A DNA stretch of 64,000 bases from Brevundimonas sp. EYE_349 (GTDB lineage: Bacteria > Pseudomonadota > Alphaproteobacteria > Caulobacterales > Caulobacteraceae): the NCBI RefSeq assembly GCF_023147505.1, contig NZ_JAHXPB010000003.1, positions 310,001 to 374,000 on the forward strand, read 5' to 3'. Every line of letters begins with the position of its first letter. The first letter of the stretch is position 1. Made by a program: the position numbers and the translations under genes. Below the pieces are notes generated by a model. That model was not told where the DNA came from. It did not search any database and saw only the letters and a list, made by a program, of their open reading frames with translations. This document shows, piece by piece, positions 52,155-62,386 of the stretch.

Positions 52155-53204
52155 ATGACCCTTCCTATCCGAAAGCTGGACCTGTCCGCGATCGAGCAGT
52201 CGCAGATCGCCCGCATCGCCGGGACGAACCTGACGCTGGGCGGTCTGGTCAGCGCGGGCGTCATCGCCCTCGCGGCCTTCGCCGCCCACTGGCTGGTGAC
52301 CCGATCTCTGCGCCGGGTGCGCGAGCGGGCCGACCGCAGCCGCCAGGCCGTCTATCTGCTGGAGCGGTTGGCCGGCTACGGGATCATCGTGGTCGGGGCG
52401 ATGGCGGCCCTGTCGGCGGCGGGGTTGAACCTGTCGTCCCTGGCGGTCTTCGCCGGCGCTTTGGGTATCGGCGTGGGCCTGGGCCTGCAGGGGGTGGTCA
52501 AGGAGTTCGTGTCGGGCCTGTTTCTGATCTTCGACCGGATGGTGTCGGTCGGCGACTATATAGAGATCGAGGACATCGGCATTCGCGGCGCCATCATGGA
52601 GATCGGCCCGCGCGCGACGCGCGTCCGCACTAACGACAACGTCAATGTGCTGGTGCCCAACTCGCGCTTCATCGAACAGCCGGTGACCAACTGGACGCTG
52701 AAGGGCGACACCCGCCGCATCCATGTGCCCTTCACCGTCGCCTATGGCTCGGACCGGGGCCAGGTTCGCGACGCCGTGCTGAAGGCCGCGCGCGCCAGCC
52801 CCTTCACCCTGCCCGAGACCGAGGCGAGGAAGAGCCAGGTCTGGCTGGTGGCGTTCGGCGACCGGGGCCTGTCGTTCGAGTTGGTGGTCTGGCCCACCCG
52901 CGATGCGGTCAAACGCCCGGCCGCCATGCACGCCGCCTACACCTGGCTGATCGCCGATGCGCTGGATGCGGCGGGCGTGGAGGTGCCGGTGCCGCAGACG
53001 GACGTGCGCCTGCGCCGCGCCTTCGGGCTGGAGGGCGACGAGGCGCTGAAGCGGCTGGGCCACGGCGACGGCCCGGCGGCGCAGCCCGGCGGCCCCTCGC
53101 GTGGCGTACGCACCGCCAACGACGCCGCCGCCGACGTGATGGCGCAGGAGGAGGAAGAGGCCGCAGAGCCGCCCGCCTCCCCCTTGCGCCGTCAGCCGGA
53201 CTGA
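52155..53204 (+). CDS. MscS-family mechanosensitive channel
   Basis: 349 residues. Two membrane helices (about 29-50 and 72-92) precede the pore helix [28 protein letters not shown], the MscS TM3 motif. A beta domain follows ([35 protein letters not shown]), then the alpha/beta C-terminal part. It ends in a charged, disordered tail ([20 protein letters not shown]). It releases solutes under hypo-osmotic stress. The last 13 bases overlap the end of convergent glcB. Confidence 0.92.
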   Translation: MTLPIRKLDLSAIEQSQIARIAGTNLTLGGLVSAGVIALAAFAAHWLVTRSLRRVRERADRSRQAVYLLERLAGYGIIVVGAMAALSAAGLNLSSLAVFAGALGIGVGLGLQGVVKEFVSGLFLIFDRMVSVGDYIEIEDIGIRGAIMEIGPRATRVRTNDNVNVLVPNSRFIEQPVTNWTLKGDTRRIHVPFTVAYGSDRGQVRDAVLKAARASPFTLPETEARKSQVWLVAFGDRGLSFELVVWPTRDAVKRPAAMHAAYTWLIADALDAAGVEVPVPQTDVRLRRAFGLEGDEALKRLGHGDGPAAQPGGPSRGVRTANDAAADVMAQEEEEAAEPPASPLRRQPD

Positions 53205-55336
53205 GCCGCCTTCGCCTTCAGCCGGTAAGCGTGCAGCAGCGGTTCGGTATAGCCGTTCGGCTGTTCCACGCCCTCGAACACCAACGCCCGCGCCGCCTGA
53301 TAGGCCAGGCTGGTCTCGGGGCTCGCCGCCATCGGCCGATACAGCGGATCACCGGCGTTCTGGCCGTCCACCTTGGCCGCCATCCGCAGGAAGGCGGCGT
53401 CGACCTGTTCCGCCGTGCAGACCCCATGCAGCAGCCAGTTGGCGATATGCTGCGAACTGATCCGCAGGGTCGCCCGGTCCTCCATCAGGCCGACGTCGTG
53501 GATGTCCGGCACCTTGGAGCAGCCGACGCCCTGGTCGATCCAGCGCACGACATAGCCCAGAATGCCTTGGGCGTTGTTGTCCAGCTCGGCCGCCACCTCG
53601 TCTTCCGACCAGTTGGCGCCATTGGCCAGGGGCGGGGTCAGCAGGGCCTCAAGCCCCGGCGTCTCGCGTCGCGCGACGTCCTTCTGGACCGCGAACACAT
53701 CAACGGCGTGATAGTGCAGCGCGTGCAGCGTCGCCGCCGTCGGCGACGGCGTCCAGGCGGTGTTGGCGCCCGTCTTCGGGTGGCCGATCTTCTGCTCCAG
53801 CATGTCCGCCATCCGGTCCGGCGCCGCCCACATCCCCTTGCCGATCTGGGCCTTGCCGGACAGGCCGCAATTCAGACCAATGGCGACGTTCCGCGCCTCA
53901 TAGGCGGCGATCCAGGCGCTGGACTTGATGTCCGCCTTTCGCACCACCGGCCCGGCCTGCATGGCGGTGTGAATCTCGTCGCCGGTCCGATCCAAAAAGC
54001 CGGTGTTGATGAAGACGATCCGGTCCTTCACCGCCTGAATGCAGGCCGCCAGATTGGCTGACGTCCGCCGTTCTTCGTCCATCACCCCGACCTTGATCGC
54101 ATGGCGCGGCAGGGCCAGCAGGTCCTCGACTGCATCGAACAGACGGTCCGTGAAGGCGGCTTCGTCCGGCCCGTGCATCTTGGGTTTCACGATATAGACC
54201 GAGCCGGTCGCGCTGTTGCCGAACCCGCCTAGCCCCTTGATGTCATACAGTGCGATCAGGCTGGTCACGATCGCGTCCATGATCCCCTCGGGCGCCTCCG
54301 ACCCGTCCGCCAGACGAATGGCCGGGGTCGTCATCAGATGCCCGACATTGCGCACGAACAGCAGGCTGCGTCCCTTCAGCGTCACCGACGCCCCATCCCG
54401 CGCCGTCCATTGTCGATCCGGCTCCAGCGCGCGGGTCAGGGTCTCTCCGCCCTTCGTGAAGGTCGCGGACAGGTCGCCGCGCATCAGGCCCAGCCAGTTG
54501 GAATAGGCCTCGGCCTTGTCCGCCGCATCGACGGCGGCGACCGAATCCTCCAGATCGACGATGGTGGTCAGGGCCGATTCCAGCACCACGTCCGCCAGTC
54601 CCGCGGGGTCGCCCCGGCCCACCGGATGGTCGCGGTCGATGACCAGTTCGATATGCAGGCCGTTGTGGACCAGCAGGATAGACGAAGGGGCCGTCGCCTC
54701 TCCCCTGAACCCGACGAACTGCGCCGCATCCTTCAGCGCCGGCGACAGCCCGCCGTCACCCACCGACCAGCCGGCGACATCGGCGTGCGATCCATCCGCC
54801 AGCGGGGCCGCCTCGTCCAGAAACGCCTTGGCCCGCGCCACGACCCGTGCGCCCCGTGTCGCATCGTATCCGCCTCCTTGCGGCAGATCGCCCAGGGCGT
54901 CGGTGCCGTACAGGGCGTCATACAGGCTGCCCCAGCGGGCGTTGGCGGCGTTCAGCAGGAAGCGGGCGTTCAGCACCGGCACCACCAGCTGCGGCCCAGC
55001 CATCTGGGCGATCTCGGCGTCCACCCCCTCGGTCGTGATCGTGAAGGGCTGCGGCTCCTCGACCAGATAGCCGATCTCGCGCAGGAAGGCTTCCGACGCA
55101 CTCACATCGTAGGGCTGGCCCCGCCGCGCCCGCTGCCACGCATCGATCTGGCCCTGCAGGGCGTCGCGCCGGTTGAGCAGCGCGCGGTTCTCCGGCGCGA
55201 ACCGTTCGAAGATCGCCGTGGCGCCGGCCCAGAAGGCCGCCGCATCGAGACCCAGCCCTGGCAGCACCTCCCGTTCGATGAGTGCGATCAGTTCGCCTGC
55301 GACGCTCAGCCCGGCGCGATCTTCGTGGGTGGTCAT
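53192..55336 (-). CDS. glcB: Malate synthase G
   Basis: 714 residues, the family size. Visible signatures are [72 protein letters not shown], and the C-terminal [37 protein letters not shown]. It condenses glyoxylate and acetyl-CoA to malate in the glyoxylate bypass. AAGGAGT precedes the ATG at 55336. Isocitrate lyase is not in the window. Confidence 0.97.
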   Translation of the reverse strand: MTTHEDRAGLSVAGELIALIEREVLPGLGLDAAAFWAGATAIFERFAPENRALLNRRDALQGQIDAWQRARRGQPYDVSASEAFLREIGYLVEEPQPFTITTEGVDAEIAQMAGPQLVVPVLNARFLLNAANARWGSLYDALYGTDALGDLPQGGGYDATRGARVVARAKAFLDEAAPLADGSHADVAGWSVGDGGLSPALKDAAQFVGFRGEATAPSSILLVHNGLHIELVIDRDHPVGRGDPAGLADVVLESALTTIVDLEDSVAAVDAADKAEAYSNWLGLMRGDLSATFTKGGETLTRALEPDRQWTARDGASVTLKGRSLLFVRNVGHLMTTPAIRLADGSEAPEGIMDAIVTSLIALYDIKGLGGFGNSATGSVYIVKPKMHGPDEAAFTDRLFDAVEDLLALPRHAIKVGVMDEERRTSANLAACIQAVKDRIVFINTGFLDRTGDEIHTAMQAGPVVRKADIKSSAWIAAYEARNVAIGLNCGLSGKAQIGKGMWAAPDRMADMLEQKIGHPKTGANTAWTPSPTAATLHALHYHAVDVFAVQKDVARRETPGLEALLTPPLANGANWSEDEVAAELDNNAQGILGYVVRWIDQGVGCSKVPDIHDVGLMEDRATLRISSQHIANWLLHGVCTAEQVDAAFLRMAAKVDGQNAGDPLYRPMAASPETSLAYQAARALVFEGVEQPNGYTEPLLHAYRLKAKAAQSG

Positions 55337-55578
55337 GACGGCGACTCCTTGCGGCCGGCGCCAAGGCTGGAGCCGGCCTGTAACAATGCGTGATGAGGTA
55401 AGCGGAGCCCGCGCGACTGCGCAAGGGTCACGTCGCGTCAGCGCCGTCGCTTTTCGTCCAAGGCGACGCGCGGCCGGTCAGAAACGCTTAACCGCGTCCG
55501 TGAACGAGACCGCAAGCGGCGGCGCCTATGTTGCGCCTATGGACGACATCGCGTCCGGCCCGCTCGAGCGTGTTTTCA

Positions 55579-55953
55579 ATGCTGTTTCTTTTGAACGATG
55601 TGGTGTTCGACCTGGACGAGGCCTGCCCGGCCACGCCCGCCGACACGCGCCGGTTCGAGAAGCTGTCCTTCGACTATGTGCTGGAGCTGGGCTGCGAACT
55701 GTTCGCCGAGGATCCGCTGCTCCACCGGAACGACCCTCAGCGTGCGCGCCGCCTGGCCTGGCTGATCGCCGAGCGCAGCCCGGACGTGAACGCCGCCCTG
55801 TTCGCCGCACCGGCCGTCGCCTGCGACCCCGACCTGGTCGAGCCGCGCTTCTGCGCCCTGCCCAACGTCGTCATGCATCAGCTTCAGGCCAAGGGCCGCC
55901 GCCTGAACGCCGTGGCCGCCGACCGCGCCGTCTGGAACCGCATGGCCGCCTGA
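55579..55953 (+). CDS. Unknown 124-residue protein
   Basis: Not recognised. It has no signal peptide; the start LFLLNDVVFDLDEACPATPADTRRFEKL is followed by a helical region (FDYVLELGCELFAEDPLL, RARRLAWLIAERSPDVNAALF). Three Cys residues (EACP, ELGCEL, RFCALP) are present without a metal-site spacing. The ATG at 55579 lacks a clear ribosome site. A short direct repeat, GCGCCTATG twice, lies at 55522-55541 just upstream. Codon use matches its neighbours, which favours a real gene. Confidence 0.65.
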   Translation: MLFLLNDVVFDLDEACPATPADTRRFEKLSFDYVLELGCELFAEDPLLHRNDPQRARRLAWLIAERSPDVNAALFAAPAVACDPDLVEPRFCALPNVVMHQLQAKGRRLNAVAADRAVWNRMAA

Positions 55954-55979
55954 AATCGGGCGGCCCTAAAGCCGTCGCG

Positions 55980-56138
55980 TCACATCACCGCGTTGAAGAC
56001 GACGTGCACGATCGTCGCCACGGCGACGATGAAGCCGAAGCCGACCGCGAGGCCGACGGCCGGATGCAGCGGTCGGTTGGCCGTCGAACGCTCGCTCGTC
56101 ATGTGGGCGATACGGTCTTGAGGATGGATCACAGCCAT
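55980..56138 (-). CDS. Small single-helix membrane protein (52 residues)
   Basis: 52 residues from the ATG at 56138, with an AAAGGAAACG ribosome site. A polar N-terminus (MAVIHPQDRIAHMTSERSTA) leads to one membrane helix (about residues 28-50, VGLAVGFGFIVAVATIVHVV). No family is recognised. It lies opposite and upstream of the DUF1570-type gene, convergent with the 124-residue gene. Confidence 0.62.
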   Translation of the reverse strand: MAVIHPQDRIAHMTSERSTANRPLHPAVGLAVGFGFIVAVATIVHVVFNAVM

Positions 56139-56361
56139 CGTTCGTTTCCTTTCCCTATGACCCCGGAGAACGCCGGGAGAGGGCGTCAGACTCTGTCGGT
56201 CCGATCGTCGCCTCGAACCAGAGCATGACTCCAATAGCCCCTTATGGCGAGGGGTTATTTGATCTGGCGCAACATCGTGATTCAGCGATCCCCGCTCACT
56301 TCGATCTTTACTCACAGGCGCAACCCCTGCGATCATGAAGCCTCAGCGGGGCGGGGTGTTC

Positions 56362-57957
56362 ATGAGGCGTCTGATTGCGACCGGTGTGACGGCGGCCTTT
56401 TTGGGGCTGTCGGCCTGGGCTGCGCCCAAGGCCGCGCACGCGGACTGGCTGCGCGCCGAAAGCGAGCGGTTCATCGTCTACAGCGACGGCGGCGAACGCG
56501 CCCTGCGCGACTATGTGCAGAAGCTGGAGATGTTCGACCGGGTCATGCAGTTTCGGTCGGGGGTCGCCATAACGACCGAGCCTCAAAGAAAGCTACCCAT
56601 CTATTTGGTGCGAAGCAGAAGCGCGTTGCTCCGGGTCCACCCCCAAAGCGGCGAGAATGTCGTCGGAACCTACTTCCCCACGGAAGAGGATGTCTTTGCC
56701 GTCGCCATTCGCGGTGACGGCAACGGTCTGTCGGGCGACGAAGTTCTGATGCACGAATACGCCCATCACTTCATGTTGGGCAATTTCCCTGGATCTTACC
56801 CAGCCTGGTTCGTCGAAGGCTTTGCCGAGTATTACGCGACCGCAGAAATCGATTTTCGGGACCGTGAGGTCATTCTGGGCGGCTTCAATCACAATCGCGC
56901 CTACTGGATCATGGCCGAAAGCTGGATCCCCTTGGACGTGCTACTGACGAAACGTCCTGGCGAAATTCGGGCGTCAAGTCAGCGGGCGACCTACTATCCC
57001 ATCGCCTGGTTGCTTACCCATTGGTTTTATTCCACGCCTGAGCGGCTGGACCAGTTGAACATTTACCTGAAAGCCGTTGCCGGCGGACAGGATTCAATTA
57101 CGGCGATGCAGCAGGCGACAGGGATGACGCTGGAGCAGTTGCGCGCCAGCCTTCGGCGCTATACGCGCGAACGGCTAGGACGCACCAAAATTTCCGGCCA
57201 GTTTCCGACTGCTGAAGTTGCGGTGGAACGCCTTTCACCGACCGCCGACGATCTACTGCTGATCAATCAACGTCTCAAGATCGGGACGCCAAACGGTGAT
57301 CGTCAGGCCTTGGGTCAGGAGGTCGCCAGACTGGCCGCTCGACATGGCGACGATCCCCTGGCGCTTCTGGCCGCCGGCCACGCCGGCCTGCACTTCGGCG
57401 ACCGCCCGGCAGGCGAGCGCGCCCTTCAACGCCTTCTGGAGATCGATCCGGATCATGTGGAGGCCCTGCAGTTCTTGGCTCAAGAAAGATTGAAACAAGC
57501 GCGCGAAGCCGACGATGACGATCAGGCCCAGCAGCTTCGCGCTCAGGCGCACGCCTATCTGGCCCACGCCTATCAGGTGGGGCGGAACGACTATCGCACC
57601 TTGATGCTGCTGTCCGAATTGCGCCAGACGCAGCCCGGCTATCCCAATGAGAACGATATTTTGACCTTGGGATTGGCGCTAGACCGCGCGCCACAGTTGG
57701 CCGCTGTTCGATTCTCTTACGCTAGCGCGTTAATACAGACCGGGAAAAGGGATGAAGCCATAGCCGTATTGAAGCCCCTGGCCAACAATCCCCACGGAGG
57801 CGGAGCATCCGCACTGGCGTCGCGCATGATCTCAGCCATCGAGAACGGACAGAATCTGCCGACGCTGACGGACGATGCGGCCGAACCCCAGATCAGCGAG
57901 CCCGAGGAAACGCCGGAAAAGCCGCCTGAAGCCATCCCCTCCCCCGCCAACGAGTGA
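56362..57957 (+). CDS. Secreted metalloprotease-like protein with TPR-like repeats (DUF1570)
   Basis: 531 residues from the ATG at 56362; ATG 56335 would add nine residues ahead of the signal peptide (RRLIATGVTAAFLGLSAWAAPKAAHA). A gluzincin-type zinc motif HEYAHHFM is followed by WFVEGFAEYYATAE, the pattern of DUF1570 peptidases. The C-terminal half (from about residue 300) has TPR-like helical pairs (ALLAAGHAGLHFGDRPAGERALQRLLEIDPDHVEAL) and an acidic Pro-rich end. From about 56570 to 57300 codon choice and base composition look less GC-rich than the neighbours, which may mark transfer. The substrate is unknown. Confidence 0.82.
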   Translation: MRRLIATGVTAAFLGLSAWAAPKAAHADWLRAESERFIVYSDGGERALRDYVQKLEMFDRVMQFRSGVAITTEPQRKLPIYLVRSRSALLRVHPQSGENVVGTYFPTEEDVFAVAIRGDGNGLSGDEVLMHEYAHHFMLGNFPGSYPAWFVEGFAEYYATAEIDFRDREVILGGFNHNRAYWIMAESWIPLDVLLTKRPGEIRASSQRATYYPIAWLLTHWFYSTPERLDQLNIYLKAVAGGQDSITAMQQATGMTLEQLRASLRRYTRERLGRTKISGQFPTAEVAVERLSPTADDLLLINQRLKIGTPNGDRQALGQEVARLAARHGDDPLALLAAGHAGLHFGDRPAGERALQRLLEIDPDHVEALQFLAQERLKQAREADDDDQAQQLRAQAHAYLAHAYQVGRNDYRTLMLLSELRQTQPGYPNENDILTLGLALDRAPQLAAVRFSYASALIQTGKRDEAIAVLKPLANNPHGGGASALASRMISAIENGQNLPTLTDDAAEPQISEPEETPEKPPEAIPSPANE

Positions 57958-57988
57958 CTTTCGGCGCGCGGCGGGGTAGTCGCGCGCC

Positions 57989-59653
57989 ATGTCCTCACTG
58001 ATCCTGCCCGAAGAAGCCGCCAAGTCTTCAAGAACCCTCGCCGCCGAGGCGGGGAGGCGGCGGACCTTCGCCATCATCGCCCACCCGGACGCCGGCAAGA
58101 CGACACTGACCGAGCATATCCTGCTTGCCGGCGGCGCCATCCGTGCGGCGGGCGCCGTGCGGGCGCGGGGTGAGAACCGGCGCACCCGTTCGGACTGGAT
58201 GAAGATCGAAAAGGAACGCGGGATTTCCGTCAGCGCCTCGGTCATGACGTTCGAGCACGACGGCAAGATGTTCAACCTGCTCGATACGCCCGGGCACGAG
58301 GACTTCTCGGAAGACACCTATCGCACCCTGACCGCCGCAGACTGCGCCATCATGGTGCTGGACGCCGCAAAAGGCATCGAGCCGCAGACGCTGAAGCTGT
58401 TCGAGGTCTGCCGTCTGCGCGACATTCCGATCATCACCTTCATCAACAAGCTGGACCGCGAGGCCCAGGACCCGATGGCCCTGCTGGACGACATCGCGTC
58501 CCGCCTACAGCTTGACCCCGCCCCGATCTGGTGGCCCGCCGAAAGCGGCAACCGTCTGCGCGGCATGGTCGAGGTCGGCACCGGCCGGTTCCAGCCCTAT
58601 ACCCGCAAGGCCGCCGGTTCGGCCGAAGATCCCGAACACCCCGACGCCCTGCCGCTGGATCAGGCGGCCCAGTATTTCGAGGCGGGAGAGCAGGACGCCC
58701 TGGCCGAGGCTGTCGAACTGGTCGAGGGCGGCTATCCGGCGTTCGATCGTCAGTCCTTCCTTGAAGGTCACCTGACGCCGGTCCTGTGGGGCTCGGCCCT
58801 GCGCCACTTCGGCATCGACGAACTTTTGAAGGCCATCGGCGACTGGGCCCCCGCGCCCAAGGTCATGAAGGCCAAGAAGGAATCGCCGCCCGAGACCCGC
58901 AACGCCCCTGCCCCCGTGGACACCGAGGTCGAGCCGGGATCGAACGAAGTCACCGGCTTTGTCTTCAAGGTCCAGGCCAATATGGACCCGAACCACCGCG
59001 ACCGGATCGCCATGTTCCGAATGGCAAGCGGCGCCTTCAAGCGCGGCATGAAGCTGAAGGTGCAGAACACCGGCAAGTCGTTGTCGGTCAACGCGCCCAT
59101 CATGTTCTTCGCCTCCGATCGCGAACTGGCAGACGACGCTTTCGCGGGCGATGTGATCGGCATTCCCAACCACGGGGTGCTGCGCGTCGGCGACAGCCTG
59201 TCGGAAAGCGGCGTGGTGCGGTTCGCGGGCCTGCCGAACTTCGCGCCGGAAATCCTGCAGCGGGTGCGGGTCAAGGACCCGTTGAAGGCCAAGCACCTGA
59301 AGAAGGCGCTGGAAGGTCTGGCCGAGGAAGGCGTGACCCAGCTGTTCCGCCCCGAAATCGGTTCGGACTTCATTGTCGGCGCCGTGGGCCAGCTTCAGTT
59401 CGAGGTCATGGCCGACCGTCTGGGCGAGGAATACGGGCTGGACGTCGTCTTCGAACCCAGCCCCTACGCCGAGGCCCGCTGGGTGGGCGGCGCCGACGCC
59501 GACGTCGAGGACTTCAGCGGCAAATACCGCCCGCAGATGGCCCGCGACATCGACCAGGCCCCGGTCTTCCTGGCCAAATCGAGTTGGGAGACCGGCTACG
59601 TCGGCGAACGCTTCCCCAAGATCGCCTTCACCAAGACCCGGGAACGCGGCTGA
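57989..59653 (+). CDS. prfC: Peptide chain release factor 3
   Basis: 554 residues, a GTPase of the EF-G/RF3 class. G1 is IAHPDAGKTTLTEHILL, the switch region includes EKERGISVSASVMTFEHDGK, G3 DTPGHEDFSEDTYRTL, and G4 FINKLDRE. It removes RF1 or RF2 from the ribosome after peptide release. It is about 25 residues longer than the E. coli protein, partly through an N-terminal extension and an insertion rich in Lys/Pro near 290. The downstream gene is oriented the same way. Confidence 0.95.
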   Translation: MSSLILPEEAAKSSRTLAAEAGRRRTFAIIAHPDAGKTTLTEHILLAGGAIRAAGAVRARGENRRTRSDWMKIEKERGISVSASVMTFEHDGKMFNLLDTPGHEDFSEDTYRTLTAADCAIMVLDAAKGIEPQTLKLFEVCRLRDIPIITFINKLDREAQDPMALLDDIASRLQLDPAPIWWPAESGNRLRGMVEVGTGRFQPYTRKAAGSAEDPEHPDALPLDQAAQYFEAGEQDALAEAVELVEGGYPAFDRQSFLEGHLTPVLWGSALRHFGIDELLKAIGDWAPAPKVMKAKKESPPETRNAPAPVDTEVEPGSNEVTGFVFKVQANMDPNHRDRIAMFRMASGAFKRGMKLKVQNTGKSLSVNAPIMFFASDRELADDAFAGDVIGIPNHGVLRVGDSLSESGVVRFAGLPNFAPEILQRVRVKDPLKAKHLKKALEGLAEEGVTQLFRPEIGSDFIVGAVGQLQFEVMADRLGEEYGLDVVFEPSPYAEARWVGGADADVEDFSGKYRPQMARDIDQAPVFLAKSSWETGYVGERFPKIAFTKTRERG

Positions 59654-59749
59654 GACGCAATGGGCCGCCTCACGGCGCCGCTTCGGACTTTATTCGGCCC
59701 CGCGTCTGGGCCATGGTCGGCTGTCGGGCGCAATCGCGCCGGAGGACCG

Positions 59750-60094
59750 ATGCCTTTGCTGTTCGCCCTAACCAGCGCCGCCCTGATGCTGCAGGCCGCA
59801 CCGTCCGTGGGACTGATCTCCTATGACGAGGCGGTGCGCTGCGCCGGGCTGACCCAGGCGGCGTCGGAACTGGAGGGCGGCGAGAGCGTGCAGGGGCGCC
59901 GGCTTTACGACGCGGCCCTCTATTGGTCGTTGGCGGCGATGCAGGCCGCGACCGCCGCCGGCAAGCCCGCCCCCGCCGCAGAGGCCGACCAGACCCGCGC
60001 CCGCATCGCCGCCGTGCGTCAGTTGAACGGCGCCGCGGCCGAGGCCAGAGCGATCCTGCAACGCTGCCAGCAGAAGACGCCGAATCTCGGCTGA
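59750..60094 (+). CDS. Small secreted unknown protein
   Basis: 114 residues from the ATG at 59750, with GGAGG five bases upstream. The N-terminus (PLLFALTSAALMLQAAPSVG) looks like a signal peptide. The remaining part is helical and Ala-rich, with two Cys residues (RCAGL, LQRCQQ) that may pair. No family is recognised. It is read with prfC. Confidence 0.66.
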   Translation: MPLLFALTSAALMLQAAPSVGLISYDEAVRCAGLTQAASELEGGESVQGRRLYDAALYWSLAAMQAATAAGKPAPAAEADQTRARIAAVRQLNGAAAEARAILQRCQQKTPNLG

Positions 60095-60215
60095 TCGACC
60101 CGCGACCACGGCTGGGTATAAGCCGGACCGAACCGCTTTGGCGGCGCTGCGTTTGCATTGGACGCCGCAAGAGACCCAGTCTGCGTCTCGAAGCGGGATT
60201 ACAGAGGTCCAGCGC

Positions 60216-61439
60216 ATGTTCGAATTCGGCCGCGATCTTCGAAAACTCTTCGCTCAGGCGCGAGAGAGCGAAGACCTGGGCTGGGTCGAACTGATCGGCC
60301 CCGACCTGCTGCGGGCCGAGGCGCTACGCGAATCCATCGACGCGGGCCGGGTGTCCTGCAACCGGCCGTTCGAGACCGAGCACCGCGCCGCGGCGCTGTG
60401 GCGCGAACACGCACGACGGACGGGCGCCGCTGAAAGCCTGGATCGGGCTGACCGCTGCGCCGACAGCCTGTCCCGTTCCGCGACGACCCAGGATCAGGCC
60501 GCCCTGGCGGCGGCGGACGGCGCCGCGTCGGCGATGCTGAGGTTCGACCTGTGCGGCGCGCCGGAGCGCCTGGACCGCGCCCTGGCCCTGCTGGCCAGCG
60601 TCAATCGCCCGCGCAGCCGACGCGCAGCCTCGACCTTGGCCGCAATCCACGCACGGCTGAAGGCGCGCACGGCGCGGCTGGCCGGGGATGTCGACAGTCT
60701 GGCCGAGGCCGGCGGGCTGATGGAGGCGGCGGTTCAGGGCGATACGGCCGAGGACCTGGAGTTGAGGATGGATCAGGCCGCTCTGGCGTTAGAGACAGGC
60801 GTGGTGCGACGCGAAGTGCGTCTGCTGGACCAGGCGGGCCGGAGCCTGGGCGCCCTGGTCGAGACCGCCTCGCCCGACCATCGCCCTTTGACGCGTGCGC
60901 GAGCGCTGGCTCTGTGCGGCGCCGGTCTGTCCGCCTTGGCCGCCGTCGCGGGGCATCAGGGGGCGCGGGCCCAGGCGCGGAGCCTGTTCGACGCCGCCGC
61001 CGAACAGTTCACCCCCGATCACAGCCCCCTGGACTGGGTCGCCATCCAAATCCTGCGCGCGGGCGACGAAGCACAGCCGCTGATGCTGCTGGCCCAGGCG
61101 GAAAGTCTGACCCAGGGCCGCGATCTGGTGCTGGGCGCCGCGGTGCGCGAGCGGCGGATCACCCGTGAGGTCGCCCTGGCCGAAGCGGTCGGCGATCTGG
61201 CCGGCATGATAACGCTGGAGACGCGGCTGCGCGCACGGATGCCCGATGCGACGCCGCTGGATTGGTCCGCCGACCAGATCGGCATGGCCGAGATTCTGCT
61301 GGCGCGGCAGCGGTTGACGGGGTCGGCGGCCGGAGGGCTGGGGCTGATGCTGGGCGAGGCGGCGACGACGGCGCGCGAACGGGGCGTCGACGTCCTGGCG
61401 GAGCGGGCGGAAGCCCTGCTGTCGAGCGTCAGGGCTTAA
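60216..61439 (+). CDS. Unknown helical (TPR-like) protein
   Basis: 407 residues from the ATG at 60216, AGAGG upstream. The whole chain is helical with repeated AAL/RAL pairs (for example AERLDRALALLASVNRP, AIHARLKARTARLAGDVDSLAEAGG) but no exact TPR consensus. No signal peptide or membrane helix is seen. It lies between a small secreted protein and convergent cysQ. Its function is unknown; a scaffold is likely. Confidence 0.66.
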   Translation: MFEFGRDLRKLFAQARESEDLGWVELIGPDLLRAEALRESIDAGRVSCNRPFETEHRAAALWREHARRTGAAESLDRADRCADSLSRSATTQDQAALAAADGAASAMLRFDLCGAPERLDRALALLASVNRPRSRRAASTLAAIHARLKARTARLAGDVDSLAEAGGLMEAAVQGDTAEDLELRMDQAALALETGVVRREVRLLDQAGRSLGALVETASPDHRPLTRARALALCGAGLSALAAVAGHQGARAQARSLFDAAAEQFTPDHSPLDWVAIQILRAGDEAQPLMLLAQAESLTQGRDLVLGAAVRERRITREVALAEAVGDLAGMITLETRLRARMPDATPLDWSADQIGMAEILLARQRLTGSAAGGLGLMLGEAATTARERGVDVLAERAEALLSSVRA

Positions 61440-61447
61440 CGCCCGCG

Positions 61448-62290
61448 TCAGCCCCCCATGGCGACGAAGGCGCCGTTCAGGAACCGGGGCTTGCCATAGC
61501 TCAGCCGCTGGCCGTCGTCGGCCAGGACGCGGCCGCCGGCCGCCTCCAGAACCGCCTGTCCCGCCGCCGTGTCCCATTCCGAGGTCGGGCCGGTGCGGGG
61601 ATAGGCGTCGAACCGCCCCTCGGCGATCAGGCAGAACTTCAGCGAGGAGTCCGTGCCCTGCCAGCGCGTGCAGCCATGGCGGGCGGCCAGGCGCGCGGCC
61701 TCCTCGTCGGTGACGCTGTGGCTCAACAGGGCCAGGCCTTCCTGCGGGCGGTCGCGCACGCGGATGGGACGCCAGTCCTCGCCGGCATGGGCCTCGCCGG
61801 CCTGAAGGGCGCCGAACTGACGCCGGAAGGCGCCGCCCTCTGGCTTGTCCGTGCGCCAGGTGGTCGAGGTCGCCGGCGCCGTCACTACGCCCGCCACCGG
61901 ATAGCCGGCGTGCATCAGGGCGATGTTGACGGTGAAGGCCTCGCCCCCGCGCACGAAGCCGCGCGTGCCGTCCAGCGGGTCGATCAGCCAGAACCAGTCC
62001 TCGGCCGAGGCGGGCGCGCCGCTTTCGGACACCGCCTCTTCGGCCACGGTCTGAACGCCCGGATAGGCGGCCGCCAGCCGATCCAGGATCAGGGCCTCGG
62101 CCGCGCGGTCGGCTTGCGTCACCGGGCTGTCGTCGGACTTGGTCTCGACCGCCGTGCCGGCCCGCCAATAGGGCAGGATCAGCCGCGCGGCCTCCTCCGC
62201 GATTTCGGCTAAGGTCAGGGCCAGAGCGCCCGATTTCAGGTCGCGTTCGAGATCGGCGTGGGACGGAACGGGGGAGGAGGCGATCGTCAT
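61448..62290 (-). CDS. cysQ: 3'(2'),5'-bisphosphate nucleotidase CysQ
   Basis: 280 residues from the ATG at 62290 (62323 is an alternative). The inositol-monophosphatase fold motifs are VQTVAEEAVSES, WLIDPLDGTRGFVRGGEAFTVNIAL (metal site) and PTSEWDTAAGQAVLEAAGG. It removes phosphate from PAP, the by-product of PAPS use, and so supports sulfate assimilation by CysDNC. It is divergent from chpT across 96 bases that contain CGGTTC-CAT-GAACCG (62315-62329). Confidence 0.93.
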   Translation of the reverse strand: MTIASSPVPSHADLERDLKSGALALTLAEIAEEAARLILPYWRAGTAVETKSDDSPVTQADRAAEALILDRLAAAYPGVQTVAEEAVSESGAPASAEDWFWLIDPLDGTRGFVRGGEAFTVNIALMHAGYPVAGVVTAPATSTTWRTDKPEGGAFRRQFGALQAGEAHAGEDWRPIRVRDRPQEGLALLSHSVTDEEAARLAARHGCTRWQGTDSSLKFCLIAEGRFDAYPRTGPTSEWDTAAGQAVLEAAGGRVLADDGQRLSYGKPRFLNGAFVAMGG

Positions 62291-62386
62291 GGGCGGGTCG
62301 ATAGACCATCCGGGCGGTTCCATGAACCGGCAAATCACGTCACCTTCGCGCGCGACACGAACTGTGACCTGAGTGCTCCAGCCGCC

